DNA of 6,085 bases, from positions 1-6,085 of the forward strand of contig DLVL01000084.1 in the NCBI GenBank assembly GCA_003444085.1, in the 5' to 3' direction. Of the stretch, positions 1-5,413 are shown one piece after another (the stretch's first letter is position 1; each line of letters begins with the position of its first letter). The notes under the pieces are model-generated. The model had not been told where the DNA came from. It saw nothing but the letters and a program-made list of their open reading frames with translations, and did not search any database. The DNA is from Kosmotogaceae bacterium. GTDB taxonomy: Bacteria > Thermotogota > Thermotogae > Petrotogales > Kosmotogaceae. The translations under genes were made by a program, and so were the position numbers.

Positions 1-79
1 CATAAACACACTTCTTGAGAACTTCCCTGTATCCATTTCTCGTATTCACAGGGGCTCCGTTTATGACGGTGATCTTCAT
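1..79 (-). CDS. Probable flavodoxin-fold / NADPH-dependent FMN reductase-like protein, N-terminal fragment
   Basis: Only the first 26 codons lie in the window; the gene continues past the left edge. The start is ATG at 79-77 on the minus strand, preceded by a GGGAGGG ribosome binding site about 5 nt upstream. The visible protein begins MKITVINGAP and continues with a basic, polar stretch (NTRNGYREVLKK). A first beta strand ending in N-G-[ASG]-P followed by a polar loop and helix is typical of the phosphate-binding loop that holds FMN in flavodoxin-fold oxidoreductases (usual form NGSPR). I infer a flavin-binding NAD(P)H oxidoreductase acting in the cytoplasm. The fragment is too short to choose between an FMN reductase, a quinone reductase and a flavodoxin. 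It is divergent from the aldo/keto reductase gene, so the two may share control within the 165-bp gap. Confidence 0.6.
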   Translation of the reverse strand, partial: MKITVINGAPVNTRNGYREVLKKCVY

Positions 80-244
80 ACAATCCCTCCCTGTTTACAA
101 CAACTTACACTAGATTAACCCCATGTGTCCTTCAATCACTGTTAGACTACCGACCTTATAGGTGTCTGTACAGTAATGTTTAGTACTTTTGAAGAGATCT
201 GATTCGTGCATAAGTCAGAATGATCATTGAAGGAGGTTGTCAAA
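80..244. other. Divergent intergenic region between flavodoxin-like gene and aldo/keto reductase gene
   Basis: This gap must carry the 5' signals of both divergent genes. I see an 8-bp palindrome CTGTACAG at 166-173 and a 10-bp palindrome AATGATCATT at 219-228, directly before the aldo/keto reductase ribosome binding site. Neither matches an operator I can name. No -35/-10 pair on either strand is good enough to call. The best leftward one is TTGAAG (135-130) with TAGTGT (112-107) at 17 bp, which has a poor -10. Confidence 0.4.
230..237 (+). promoter_or_regulatory. Ribosome binding site that fixes the aldo/keto reductase start
   Basis: AAGGAGGT is a near-perfect anti-Shine-Dalgarno match placed 7 nt before ATG 245. 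The open frame extends further up to a TTG at 227, but that codon directly abuts this site and would have the ribosome binding site inside its own coding sequence. ATG 245 is therefore the start. Confidence 0.85.
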
Positions 245-1246
245 ATGGAATATGTTTCGCTTGGCCATTCTGGTTTGAATGTCAGTTCTTTGTGTCTGGG
301 CGCGATGACTTTTGGAAGAGAGACGAACGAAAGTGACAGCTATCGTATGCTAGATATGTTCAGCGCTGCGGGTGGAAACTTCATTGATACTGCGAATGTT
401 TACTCCCGGGGGCTATCTGAAGAAATCGTAGGTTCCTGGCTTTCCAGACAGAACAGAGACGACTTTGTGATAGCCACCAAGGTGCCTTTCCCGATGGGAA
501 ATGGACCAAACGATCGGGGTCTTGGTCGAAAACATATCCTGCAACAGGTTGAGGCCAGTTTGCGAAGATTGAAGACCAATTACATCGATCTTTATCAGCT
601 TCACTGCCAGGATCCACACACACCTCTGGATGAAACTCTCTACACTCTCAATGAACTCGTTAGGCAGGGTAAGATCAGGTACATTGGAGCAAGCAATTTC
701 ACCCCTTCAATGCTTCAAAAAGCAGTCGACATAAGCCGTTCCAAAGGCTGGGAAGCTTTCATATCTCTTCAGGCGAAGTACAATCTTCTGGTTCGATCCT
801 CAGAATGGGAATTACTGCCTTTGTGTGAGAGAGAAGGCCTTAGCTTCATGGTATGGGGGCCGTTGCTTGGAGGATGGCTTTCTGGTCGCTACAAAAGGGG
901 TATGGAAGGCCCTCCACCAAACAGCAGGGTTGAAGACGCAGAAAAAGAAGGCTGGTTTGAGTCCTGGACCAACTACAACAATGAGCATACATGGAAGGTC
1001 ATCGACGCTCTTCTTGAGATCTCCAGAGAAGTCAGCCGATCACCTGCACAGGTTGCTTTGAACTGGCTCCGCGGAAACTACTCCGTTACCCTGCCGATAA
1101 TTGGCGCAAGAAAGCTTGAACACCTCAAAGATAACCTCGATTCGGTAACCTGGAGCCTGTCGCGTGAACATGTAGAATACCTCAACAAGATGAGTGACGT
1201 ACCCAGACCCTATCCTTACGATACAATCGAACAGAACTGTTGTTAG
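245..1246 (+). CDS. Aldo/keto reductase (NAD(P)H-dependent oxidoreductase)
   Basis: The 333-residue protein is a complete aldo/keto reductase, a cytoplasmic TIM-barrel enzyme that reduces aldehydes or ketones to alcohols (or the reverse) with NAD(P)H. The catalytic tetrad is intact: Asp48 (FIDTANVY), Tyr53, Lys79 (IATK) and His120 (LYQLH). Other family marks are LCLGAMTFG near the N-terminus (17-24), GKIRYIGASN at 142-151, GPLLGGWLSGRY in the middle, and PIIGARKLEHLKDNL near residue 295, which forms part of the cofactor pocket. Length and layout fit the large bacterial group related to IolS, YccK and general stress protein 69. The protein ends in an unusual Cys-Cys pair. A 29-nt gap to the hydroxyacid dehydrogenase suggests an operon, so the pair may process a sugar- or hydroxyacid-derived carbonyl. 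The substrate cannot be read from sequence. Confidence 0.93.
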   Translation: MEYVSLGHSGLNVSSLCLGAMTFGRETNESDSYRMLDMFSAAGGNFIDTANVYSRGLSEEIVGSWLSRQNRDDFVIATKVPFPMGNGPNDRGLGRKHILQQVEASLRRLKTNYIDLYQLHCQDPHTPLDETLYTLNELVRQGKIRYIGASNFTPSMLQKAVDISRSKGWEAFISLQAKYNLLVRSSEWELLPLCEREGLSFMVWGPLLGGWLSGRYKRGMEGPPPNSRVEDAEKEGWFESWTNYNNEHTWKVIDALLEISREVSRSPAQVALNWLRGNYSVTLPIIGARKLEHLKDNLDSVTWSLSREHVEYLNKMSDVPRPYPYDTIEQNCC

Positions 1247-1263
1247 GCTCTCTTGTTGATCAT

Positions 1264-1270
1264 GGGGGTG
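1264..1270 (+). promoter_or_regulatory. Ribosome binding site that fixes the TTG start of the hydroxyacid dehydrogenase
   Basis: GGGGGTG lies 5 nt before TTG 1276. The same frame stays open up to a TTG at 1240 that overlaps the aldo/keto reductase stop, but the extra 12 residues are unlike the family and contain this site. Homologues begin with a short Lys-hydrophobic beta strand, as here from TTG 1276 (MKFVFLN). Confidence 0.7.
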
Positions 1271-1275
1271 CTCTT

Positions 1276-2256
1276 TTGAAATTCGTGTTCTTGAATTCGA
1301 TTGATGATTACTGGCTGGAAAAGCTCGCGTATCTTAAACAACGTTTCTCCGAGGACTCTTTCATAACTGGTCGTGATCATCCTGATTCCTGTAAACTGAT
1401 TGAGGAAGCAGATGCGCTCATAACCGGACGCCTTTCTGTGGAAGACCTGAAAAGAGCAAAGAGACTTAAAGTCATATTCGTTCCCTGGACCGGGGTCAAC
1501 AATCTACCTCTTCACAGTCTCAGAGAAAGAGGTGTCATAGTGTCAAATAACCACGGAAATGCAGCAATAGTCGCTGAAAGGGCGATAGCTCTCGCACTGG
1601 CTGTCACTGGTCGAATCGTCTATCTTCACAACGAAATGGGAAGAGGCATATGGCCCGGTAGAACGGACGACAGGGACCCCTCCTGGTTCTCAATTCAGGG
1701 AAAGACCTGCGCAATTCTGGGACTGGGGCAGATCGGGATCAGGATCGCAAAGATGCTGAAGGCATTTGGGTGTGAAGTGCTTGGTTACAGGAAAGACCTT
1801 TCAAGAGGTAAACCAGATCATGTGGATCTTCTCGTAGACTCTTTTCAAGATGCTATCAAGAGGTCTGAGGTTGTGTTCCTTGCAATGCCCTTGACTGATG
1901 ATACCAGGGGCTTGATTGGTGAGGATGTTCTGAAGAGCATGCAAGACAAGTTCCTGGTGAACATCAGCAGAGGGGAGATCGTCGATGAAAAGGCGTTATT
2001 CAAAGCTTTGAAAGATGGAACGCTTTCTGGAGCAGCGATTGATACCTGGTATAATTACCCCTCTCGAAAACGCCCGATTGCATTTCCTTCCAAGTACCCG
2101 GTACACACACTGCCCAACATTGTAATGTCCCCACACGTTGCAAGCTGGACACCTGAAGGGATTAGACTGATGGTAGATGAAACGGTCAAGAGCATCGAGT
2201 CATACATTCTGCGCGGAAGACCCCTGTATGAAGTAGATCTCGACCTTGAATACTGA
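1276..2256 (+). CDS. D-isomer-specific 2-hydroxyacid dehydrogenase family protein
   Basis: The 326-residue protein has the standard two-domain layout of NAD(P)-dependent D-2-hydroxyacid dehydrogenases, which interconvert 2-oxoacids and D-2-hydroxyacids in the cytoplasm. The N-terminal substrate domain carries the WTGVNNL loop (71-77) and the NNHGNAAIVAERAIAL segment (91-106). The Rossmann domain has GLGQIG at 149-154, the AMPLTDDTRGLI strand-loop (203-214) and NISRGEIVDEKAL (229-241) with catalytic Arg232. Catalytic His287 sits in MSPHVASW. The canonical catalytic Glu, normally the residue before Pro in a DVFxxEP motif, is missing: the matching stretch reads DTWYNYP (256-262), with Tyr261 in its place. 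This may mark a divergent subfamily with different chemistry or substrate. The gene follows the aldo/keto reductase by 29 nt and is probably translated from the same message. Confidence 0.9.
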   Translation: MKFVFLNSIDDYWLEKLAYLKQRFSEDSFITGRDHPDSCKLIEEADALITGRLSVEDLKRAKRLKVIFVPWTGVNNLPLHSLRERGVIVSNNHGNAAIVAERAIALALAVTGRIVYLHNEMGRGIWPGRTDDRDPSWFSIQGKTCAILGLGQIGIRIAKMLKAFGCEVLGYRKDLSRGKPDHVDLLVDSFQDAIKRSEVVFLAMPLTDDTRGLIGEDVLKSMQDKFLVNISRGEIVDEKALFKALKDGTLSGAAIDTWYNYPSRKRPIAFPSKYPVHTLPNIVMSPHVASWTPEGIRLMVDETVKSIESYILRGRPLYEVDLDLEY

Positions 2257-2279
2257 GAGATTGTCACTTCGTAACAACA

Positions 2280-2721
2280 GTGAAAGGAAGGCGATCAGTA
2301 ATAGACGAGAAAGTGGCGATGACCAAAGGACTTGAACTCGTCGAGAGATCAAAGATTGCACTATTTGGAACAAACAGACCCGATGGCTATCCCAATATCA
2401 AGGCTCTGTTAAACCTTAAGCAACTGGGGCTCAAAGAATTCTGGTTCAGCACCAATACTTCTTCAAAACGTTTGAGACAGATAGTTGACGATGGGAAGAC
2501 CTGTCTCTATTTTGTTGATCAGGACTCGTTTGAGGGATTGATGCTCTTGGGCCATGCGGAAATCACACATGAACCAGAAATCAGAGGAGCGTTATGGTTG
2601 AAGGATGTGAGAAATACTATCCCCGGGAGTTGAAGATCCTGACTACTCTGTGATTCGCTTCGAGGCTTTTCACGGGAATTACTACCACGGGCTTTGTAAC
2701 ATAGATTTCGACTTGAAGTAG
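2280..2721 (+). pseudogene. Pyridoxamine 5'-phosphate oxidase-fold (general stress protein 26-like) flavoprotein, frameshifted
   Basis: The intact family is about 140 residues, a split-barrel FMN-binding fold (COG3871-like) of mostly unknown substrate. The first frame gives the N-terminal two thirds: LERSK-type helix, FGTNRPDGYPNIKALLNLK, the FWFSTNTSSKRL strand-helix and LMLLGHAEI. It then stops at 2631-2633. The missing C-terminus follows in another frame to TAG 2719-2721, reading VEDPDYSVIRFEAFHGNYYHG. Adding one A to the AAA run at 2612-2614 and one G to the GGG run at 2625-2627 restores VRKYYPRGVEDPDY, matching the family signature YYPxGVxDPDY. The start is also odd. GTG 2280 has no ribosome binding site, whereas AAAGGAAGG (2283-2291) points to ATA 2301, exactly where homologues begin Met-Asp-Glu-Lys. 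Reconstructed from 2301 the protein has 140 residues. It is either a decaying gene or sequence error; it sits 23 nt (44 nt from ATA 2301) behind the dehydrogenase, so once in the same operon. Confidence 0.75.
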
Positions 2722-2744
2722 TTTGCCGCCCGTGAGAGCAGTTT

Positions 2745-3221
2745 CTACAGGAGTCGTGTTATCTCTGGTTCGATGCTCTCAGGGCTGGTGTTCGGTGAAA
2801 AGCGATTGATGATTCTCCCTTCTCTGTCGATGAGAAACTTCGTGAAATTCCATTTTATCGATCCGCCGAACCCGGGGTTGGTTTTTTTCGACGTCAAGAA
2901 CTCATAGAGTGGGTGCTTGTTTCTTCCCCTCACCTTTATCTTCTCAAACATCGGGAACTTTACGCCAAAAGAAACCTCGCAGAACTGTTTGATTTCTTCG
3001 CTAGTGCCCGGCTCCTGACGCATGAAGTCGTTCGAGGGAAATCCAAGAACAACGAATCCCCTGTCTTTGTACTTCCTGTACAGCTCTTGCAGCCCTTCGT
3101 ACTGAGGCGTGAAACCGCACTTGCTTGCTGTGTTTACTATCAGGACTACCTTCCCTCTGTAATCATCAAGGCTTTTCTGAAAGCCCTCAATAGTTCTCAC
3201 AGTAAAATCATAGATTTCCAT
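2745..3221 (-). CDS. Glutathione peroxidase family protein, probably thioredoxin-dependent
   Basis: The 158-residue protein is a full-length GPx-family thiol peroxidase that reduces hydrogen peroxide or organic hydroperoxides in the cytoplasm. The peroxidatic residue is Cys35 in NTASKCGFTPQYEGL (cysteine, not selenocysteine). The rest of the catalytic tetrad is Gln69 (RQEPG), Trp124 and Asn125 (IKWNFTKFL). Cys81 in IKQFCE aligns with the resolving Cys of yeast Gpx3-type enzymes, so I infer the two-Cys thioredoxin-dependent mechanism rather than use of glutathione. The canonical FPCNQF motif is altered to FPSNDF (61-66). The start ATG 3221 is chosen because GAGGTGAT lies 7 nt upstream and homologues begin MxIYDF. 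The frame remains open for 44 further codons upstream, but those are unlike the family. It is convergent with the broken flavoprotein gene (23-nt gap) and divergent from the acetate transporter gene. Confidence 0.93.
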   Translation of the reverse strand: MEIYDFTVRTIEGFQKSLDDYRGKVVLIVNTASKCGFTPQYEGLQELYRKYKDRGFVVLGFPSNDFMRQEPGTSEEIKQFCEVSFGVKFPMFEKIKVRGRNKHPLYEFLTSKKTNPGFGGSIKWNFTKFLIDREGRIINRFSPNTSPESIEPEITRLL

Positions 3222-3228
3222 CAGCTCG

Positions 3229-3236
3229 ATCACCTC
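3229..3236 (-). promoter_or_regulatory. Ribosome binding site of the glutathione peroxidase gene
   Basis: Read on the minus strand, GAGGTGAT is 7 nt upstream of ATG 3221. It rules out the in-frame GTG inside this site and the longer open-frame starts up to 3353. Confidence 0.8.
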
Positions 3237-3249
3237 ACTTCTATTATGC

Positions 3250-3269
3250 CTCCCCTGAGTTGCGGGGAG
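3250..3269. repeat. Short inverted repeat in the peroxidase leader
   Basis: CTCCCC and GGGGAG form 6-bp GC-rich arms around an 8-nt loop, about 28 nt upstream of the peroxidase start. In the leader RNA this would be a hairpin just before the ribosome binding site; no T-run follows on either strand, so it is not a simple terminator. Function unknown. Confidence 0.35.
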
Positions 3270-3299
3270 ATACTTAGACTCTATCATTCTTCTCGATGA

Positions 3300-3323
3300 A
3301 TTCGCACAAGTCTTAGTGCGAAT
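3300..3323. repeat. Perfect 8-bp-arm inverted repeat, candidate operator upstream of the peroxidase gene
   Basis: ATTCGCAC and GTGCGAAT are perfect inverted arms with an 8-nt spacer (AAGTCTTA). The repeat begins 79 nt upstream of the peroxidase ATG. A weak extended -10 candidate for the peroxidase (TGA-TAGAGT read leftward, 3286-3278) lies 14 nt closer to the gene, which would put the repeat over the -35 zone. It is not a PerR or Fur box that I recognise. No T-tract follows on either strand, so an operator fits better than a terminator. Confidence 0.45.
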
Positions 3324-3379
3324 GATGTGCCGATAGTGGGATGCGTCATACACGTCTCAGAAACTGTTTTGCTGGAAAC

Positions 3380-3419
3380 TGATAAGAGTATTATTGTTAT
3401 CATCGACTCAAGGTGATAA
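3380..3419. repeat. Three TGATAA/TTATCA half-sites at exact 17-bp spacing
   Basis: TGATAA at 3380-3385, TTATCA at 3397-3402 and TGATAA at 3414-3419 start exactly 17 bp apart in alternating orientation. The second and third form an inverted repeat (TTATCATC, 7-nt gap, GGTGATAA; one mismatch) that fills the spacer of the promoter below. The placement is what one expects of a repressor operator. I do not know the cognate regulator. Confidence 0.45.
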
Positions 3420-3422
3420 AAT
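3394..3422 (+). promoter_or_regulatory. Candidate extended -10 promoter of the acetate transporter gene
   Basis: The -35 box is TTGTTA (3394-3399; 4 of 6), the spacer is 17 bp, and the -10 box is TAAAAT (3417-3422; 5 of 6) with an upstream TG (3414-3415) as in extended -10 promoters. Transcription would start near 3429, giving a leader of about 210 nt before the ATG at 3640. Both boxes overlap the TTATCA/TGATAA half-sites. Confidence 0.5.
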
Positions 3423-3639
3423 TCTTTCTGTGAATCGCGCGACCTTGATCCAGACTGCCCCAACCGGAGACGCATCATCTTTCTTTCTGACTTTCTGAAA
3501 GCCCTGGTGTCAGCACGGACTGGAACTGATCTGAGTGATTCATGAGTGCGGCTCCAGTAATGCTGGCTGAGCTGACCGAGGTCTGAATGCGCCTTGTCTC
3601 GCCTGAAAGAGCAGGAGCCATAGTTGGGAGGTAAGCAGT

Positions 3640-4320
3640 ATGTTGAACCAGCCCAGAATCGAAGATACCAGGCAAGATGAAAGAACCATGGTCAACCCTG
3701 CAGCACTTGGACTTTTCGGCCTGGCTATTGTTACGCTAGTTGCTTCATCGCATAAACTGGGTATTACCTCCGGGACGCTTTATCTGATTCCCTGGGCCAT
3801 CTTTCTCGGAGCAGCAGCGCAGCTTATCGCAGGCTTTCTCGATTTCAAACTCAAAAATACTTTCGGTGCAACCGCCTTCTGTGGCTATGGTCTGTTCTGG
3901 CTTGCCATAGGAATGACTTGGATGCTCAACAACGGCCTCCTGGTATCTCAAGCATCGGCCGTTGCTGATCCAGCACAGCTCGGCATCGCATTTCTGGGGT
4001 ATTTCATCTTCACGGCTTACATGACTCTAGGAGCTGCAGGCACAAACAAGATCCTGTTTATCATATTCGTCCTGATCGATATGCTTTTCCTGGGGTTGTT
4101 CATCAGCACTCTTGGGTGGGCTGTAGCATTCTGGACATGGTTCGCTGGACTATCAGAACTGGGGATTGCTGTCTTCTCATTCTATGCATCTGCTTCCAAT
4201 GTACTCAATTCTCATTATGGCACGGTTGTCCTTCCTCTGGGTTCACCCTTCGGTCCATGGATAAGAAAGCTCGAACCACTGAAAGCAGAAGAAGACTTCG
4301 AGACCAGAAGAGCCAGTTAG
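3640..4320 (+). CDS. Acetate uptake transporter, GPR1/FUN34/YaaH (SatP) family
   Basis: The 226-residue protein is an inner-membrane carrier of the AceTr family, whose characterised members (E. coli SatP, yeast Ady2) import acetate or succinate with protons. The family signature NPAPLGL appears as NPAALGL at 19-25, directly before the first membrane helix. Six hydrophobic helices can be seen at about 19-38, 46-68, 74-96, 113-133, 138-158 and 160-189, with the conserved GYGLFWLAIG segment at 82-91 in helix 3 and the LPLG motif at 198-201 before a charged, soluble C-terminal tail. The start ATG 3640 has GGGAGGT 7 nt upstream. A later Met17 has no comparable site. The gene stands alone, divergent from the peroxidase and convergent with the DUF6544-like gene, and appears to have its own promoter and a long leader. 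In a fermentative host it could also serve acetate release. Confidence 0.9.
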   Translation: MLNQPRIEDTRQDERTMVNPAALGLFGLAIVTLVASSHKLGITSGTLYLIPWAIFLGAAAQLIAGFLDFKLKNTFGATAFCGYGLFWLAIGMTWMLNNGLLVSQASAVADPAQLGIAFLGYFIFTAYMTLGAAGTNKILFIIFVLIDMLFLGLFISTLGWAVAFWTWFAGLSELGIAVFSFYASASNVLNSHYGTVVLPLGSPFGPWIRKLEPLKAEEDFETRRAS

Positions 4321-4411
4321 TTATGACTTGCTGGTTTCATCAGTTTCACCTGACTCTTTTTCCGACCTGAAGCCAGCCTTTCTGGGTATCGACACATTAG
4401 CAAAGCACAAA

Positions 4412-5238
4412 TCACAGTCCACTGGCTCTTACGTATTCTTCAACATCAACGTTGTACAATATCTCCTCTACAGTGAAAACCGCCCGGGGTTTCCTTTCGC
4501 CCAGCCAGTATGACGAGCCGACTTTCGACAACATATGATTTCCGATTGTCTCCCAGTCTAAAATCTCATTGATCCATAAGACTTTTTCCTGACTATCTTC
4601 ACCCCTGTAACGCATTGCTTCCATAAGAACAGGAAGATTGCTCTCAGGATCGAACCTTACAACGAAGTGCTCTTCTTTCTCGTGAAAAGGCACGAAGAGC
4701 AATGCGGTCTGTTCGTCTACTGGTTCCCAACGCACGCGAAGATCAGTGACCATAATCGAGTGTAGACAGATTGATTCTGCCCACAGACCAAGATTAGCTG
4801 CCTGATCGATTTTGCTTCCTTCTTCCACCATGCCAAAAGCAAGCTCCATTTTTGCCTTGCCCTCGATGTACCGCTCATTTACTTTCAAGACGGGTATTCC
4901 AAAGAAGGTGAGCTCAATATAGTGTCTGTAGTGCTTGCCAGCAACATGAGTGAACCTGAATCTTGCCTGGAATCTTATACCAGCAATGATCATCTCTGCG
5001 CGACCGGTAATCACTGCTGAATTTACTACCGGAACGTTGTCGCCATATATGCCACGGTAGAACGAATCTACTGCAGGGGGAAGATCATCGCGGGTAGTCC
5101 AGCGTAATGAAGCTCTGGCTGAGCCTGTGAGAAGCCTTCGAACGATGCTGGTTTGACTCTTATTCCTGCCCAGCCAGTCACTATGACTGCAACAAATACT
5201 ATCGCAATCCAGATCATTACCTTTCTCCGCTTTCTCAA
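4412..5238 (-). pseudogene. Membrane-anchored DUF6544/DUF6920-like protein, single-base frameshift
   Basis: A 5' piece starts at TTG 5238 after AAGGAGG (5250-5244) and encodes a basic N-terminus plus one hydrophobic helix (about residues 8-26), a signal anchor. It stops after 56 residues at TAG 5070-5068. The rest continues in another frame to TGA at 4414-4412: a DDLPPAVDSFYRGIYGDNVPVV stretch, then a beta-rich domain with NLGLWAESICL, RVRWEPVDEQTA, VRFDPES and RYRGEDS. The order LPxxV-x-Y near the anchor, then a W-x-E helix, W-E-x-[IV]-D and F-D-x-[EG] resembles DUF6544/DUF6920 envelope proteins of unknown function. Adding one base at about 5089 (GCG-ATG to GCG-GAT-G) joins the frames as HYAGLPADDLPPAV and gives about 275 residues, the usual family size. 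If only the downstream frame is translated, GTG 5014 gives 200 residues without the anchor and without a clear ribosome binding site. Convergent with the acetate transporter gene. Confidence 0.65.
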
Positions 5239-5243
5239 GGAAT

Positions 5244-5250
5244 CCTCCTT
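5244..5250 (-). promoter_or_regulatory. Ribosome binding site placing the DUF6544-like start at TTG 5238
   Basis: Minus-strand AAGGAGG lies 5 nt before TTG 5238, and the codons that follow encode a classic basic-plus-hydrophobic membrane anchor. This shows that the gene once began here, 224 nt upstream of the start of the longer downstream frame, and is the main evidence for the frameshift. Confidence 0.75.
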
Positions 5251-5413
5251 GTCTTATGGTTTAAGTTAGAATGAACGTTGTCTCGGGTTAATCAAGATCG
5301 AACGAGTCTCTTTTCAAGAAAATCATAGCATCAGCTGTAATGTATTCAGAACCAACCTGCATAGAATCTCTCGGATATGAGCTTAGAAAGTACATCGGTA
5401 TCGTAGCGTCAAG

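Larger units (their letters stand above)
3222..3639. other. 418-bp divergent intergenic region, peroxidase / acetate transporter
   Basis: No supported gene lies here. Open frames on the minus strand (3284-3478 and 3475-3675) have no family resemblance. The left third holds the peroxidase leader with two inverted repeats (3250-3269, 3300-3323). The centre holds the half-site array and promoter listed separately (3380-3422). The right half, about 3429-3639, would be the transporter leader. It can form only small hairpins, for example 3551-3572 (GCT-CCAG / CTGG-ctg-AGC) and 3602-3615 (CCTG / CAGG), and does not match any riboswitch class I know. Confidence 0.5.

Noticed and set aside
227..244. 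Upstream TTG start for the aldo/keto reductase
   Set aside because: It directly abuts the ribosome binding site AAGGAGGT that serves ATG 245, and the extra six residues are encoded mainly by that site.
1240..1275. Twelve-codon N-terminal extension of the hydroxyacid dehydrogenase from TTG 1240
   Set aside because: It contains the ribosome binding site for TTG 1276, overlaps the previous stop codon and has no family resemblance.
2722..2744. Possible bidirectional terminator between the flavoprotein and peroxidase genes
   Set aside because: Only 23 nt, with no stable stem and no T-tract on either strand.
2913..3299. Plus-strand open frame of 128 codons antisense to the peroxidase
   Set aside because: It is the complement of a strongly conserved gene and has no recognisable domain.
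3222..3353. N-terminal extension of the peroxidase up to 3353
   Set aside because: The family begins at MEIYDF with a clear ribosome binding site. The extension has no signal peptide and passes through two inverted repeats.
3475..3675. Minus-strand open frame across the transporter leader and start
   Set aside because: A Ser/Thr-rich translation without family resemblance that overlaps the transporter start in antisense.
4321..4411. Possible terminator between the convergent transporter and DUF6544-like genes
   Set aside because: The only T-run (TTTTT near 4359) follows a 4-bp TCAG/CTGA hairpin, which is too weak to call. CCAG/CTGG near 4373-4385 has no T-run.
4328..4513. Plus-strand open frame between the transporter and the DUF6544-like gene
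   Set aside because: Its second half is antisense to the conserved C-terminus of the DUF6544-like protein and it lacks a ribosome binding site.
5311..5322. TTTTCAAGAAAA near-palindrome
   Set aside because: A two-base loop and an A/T-only pattern of this length are expected by chance in intergenic DNA.
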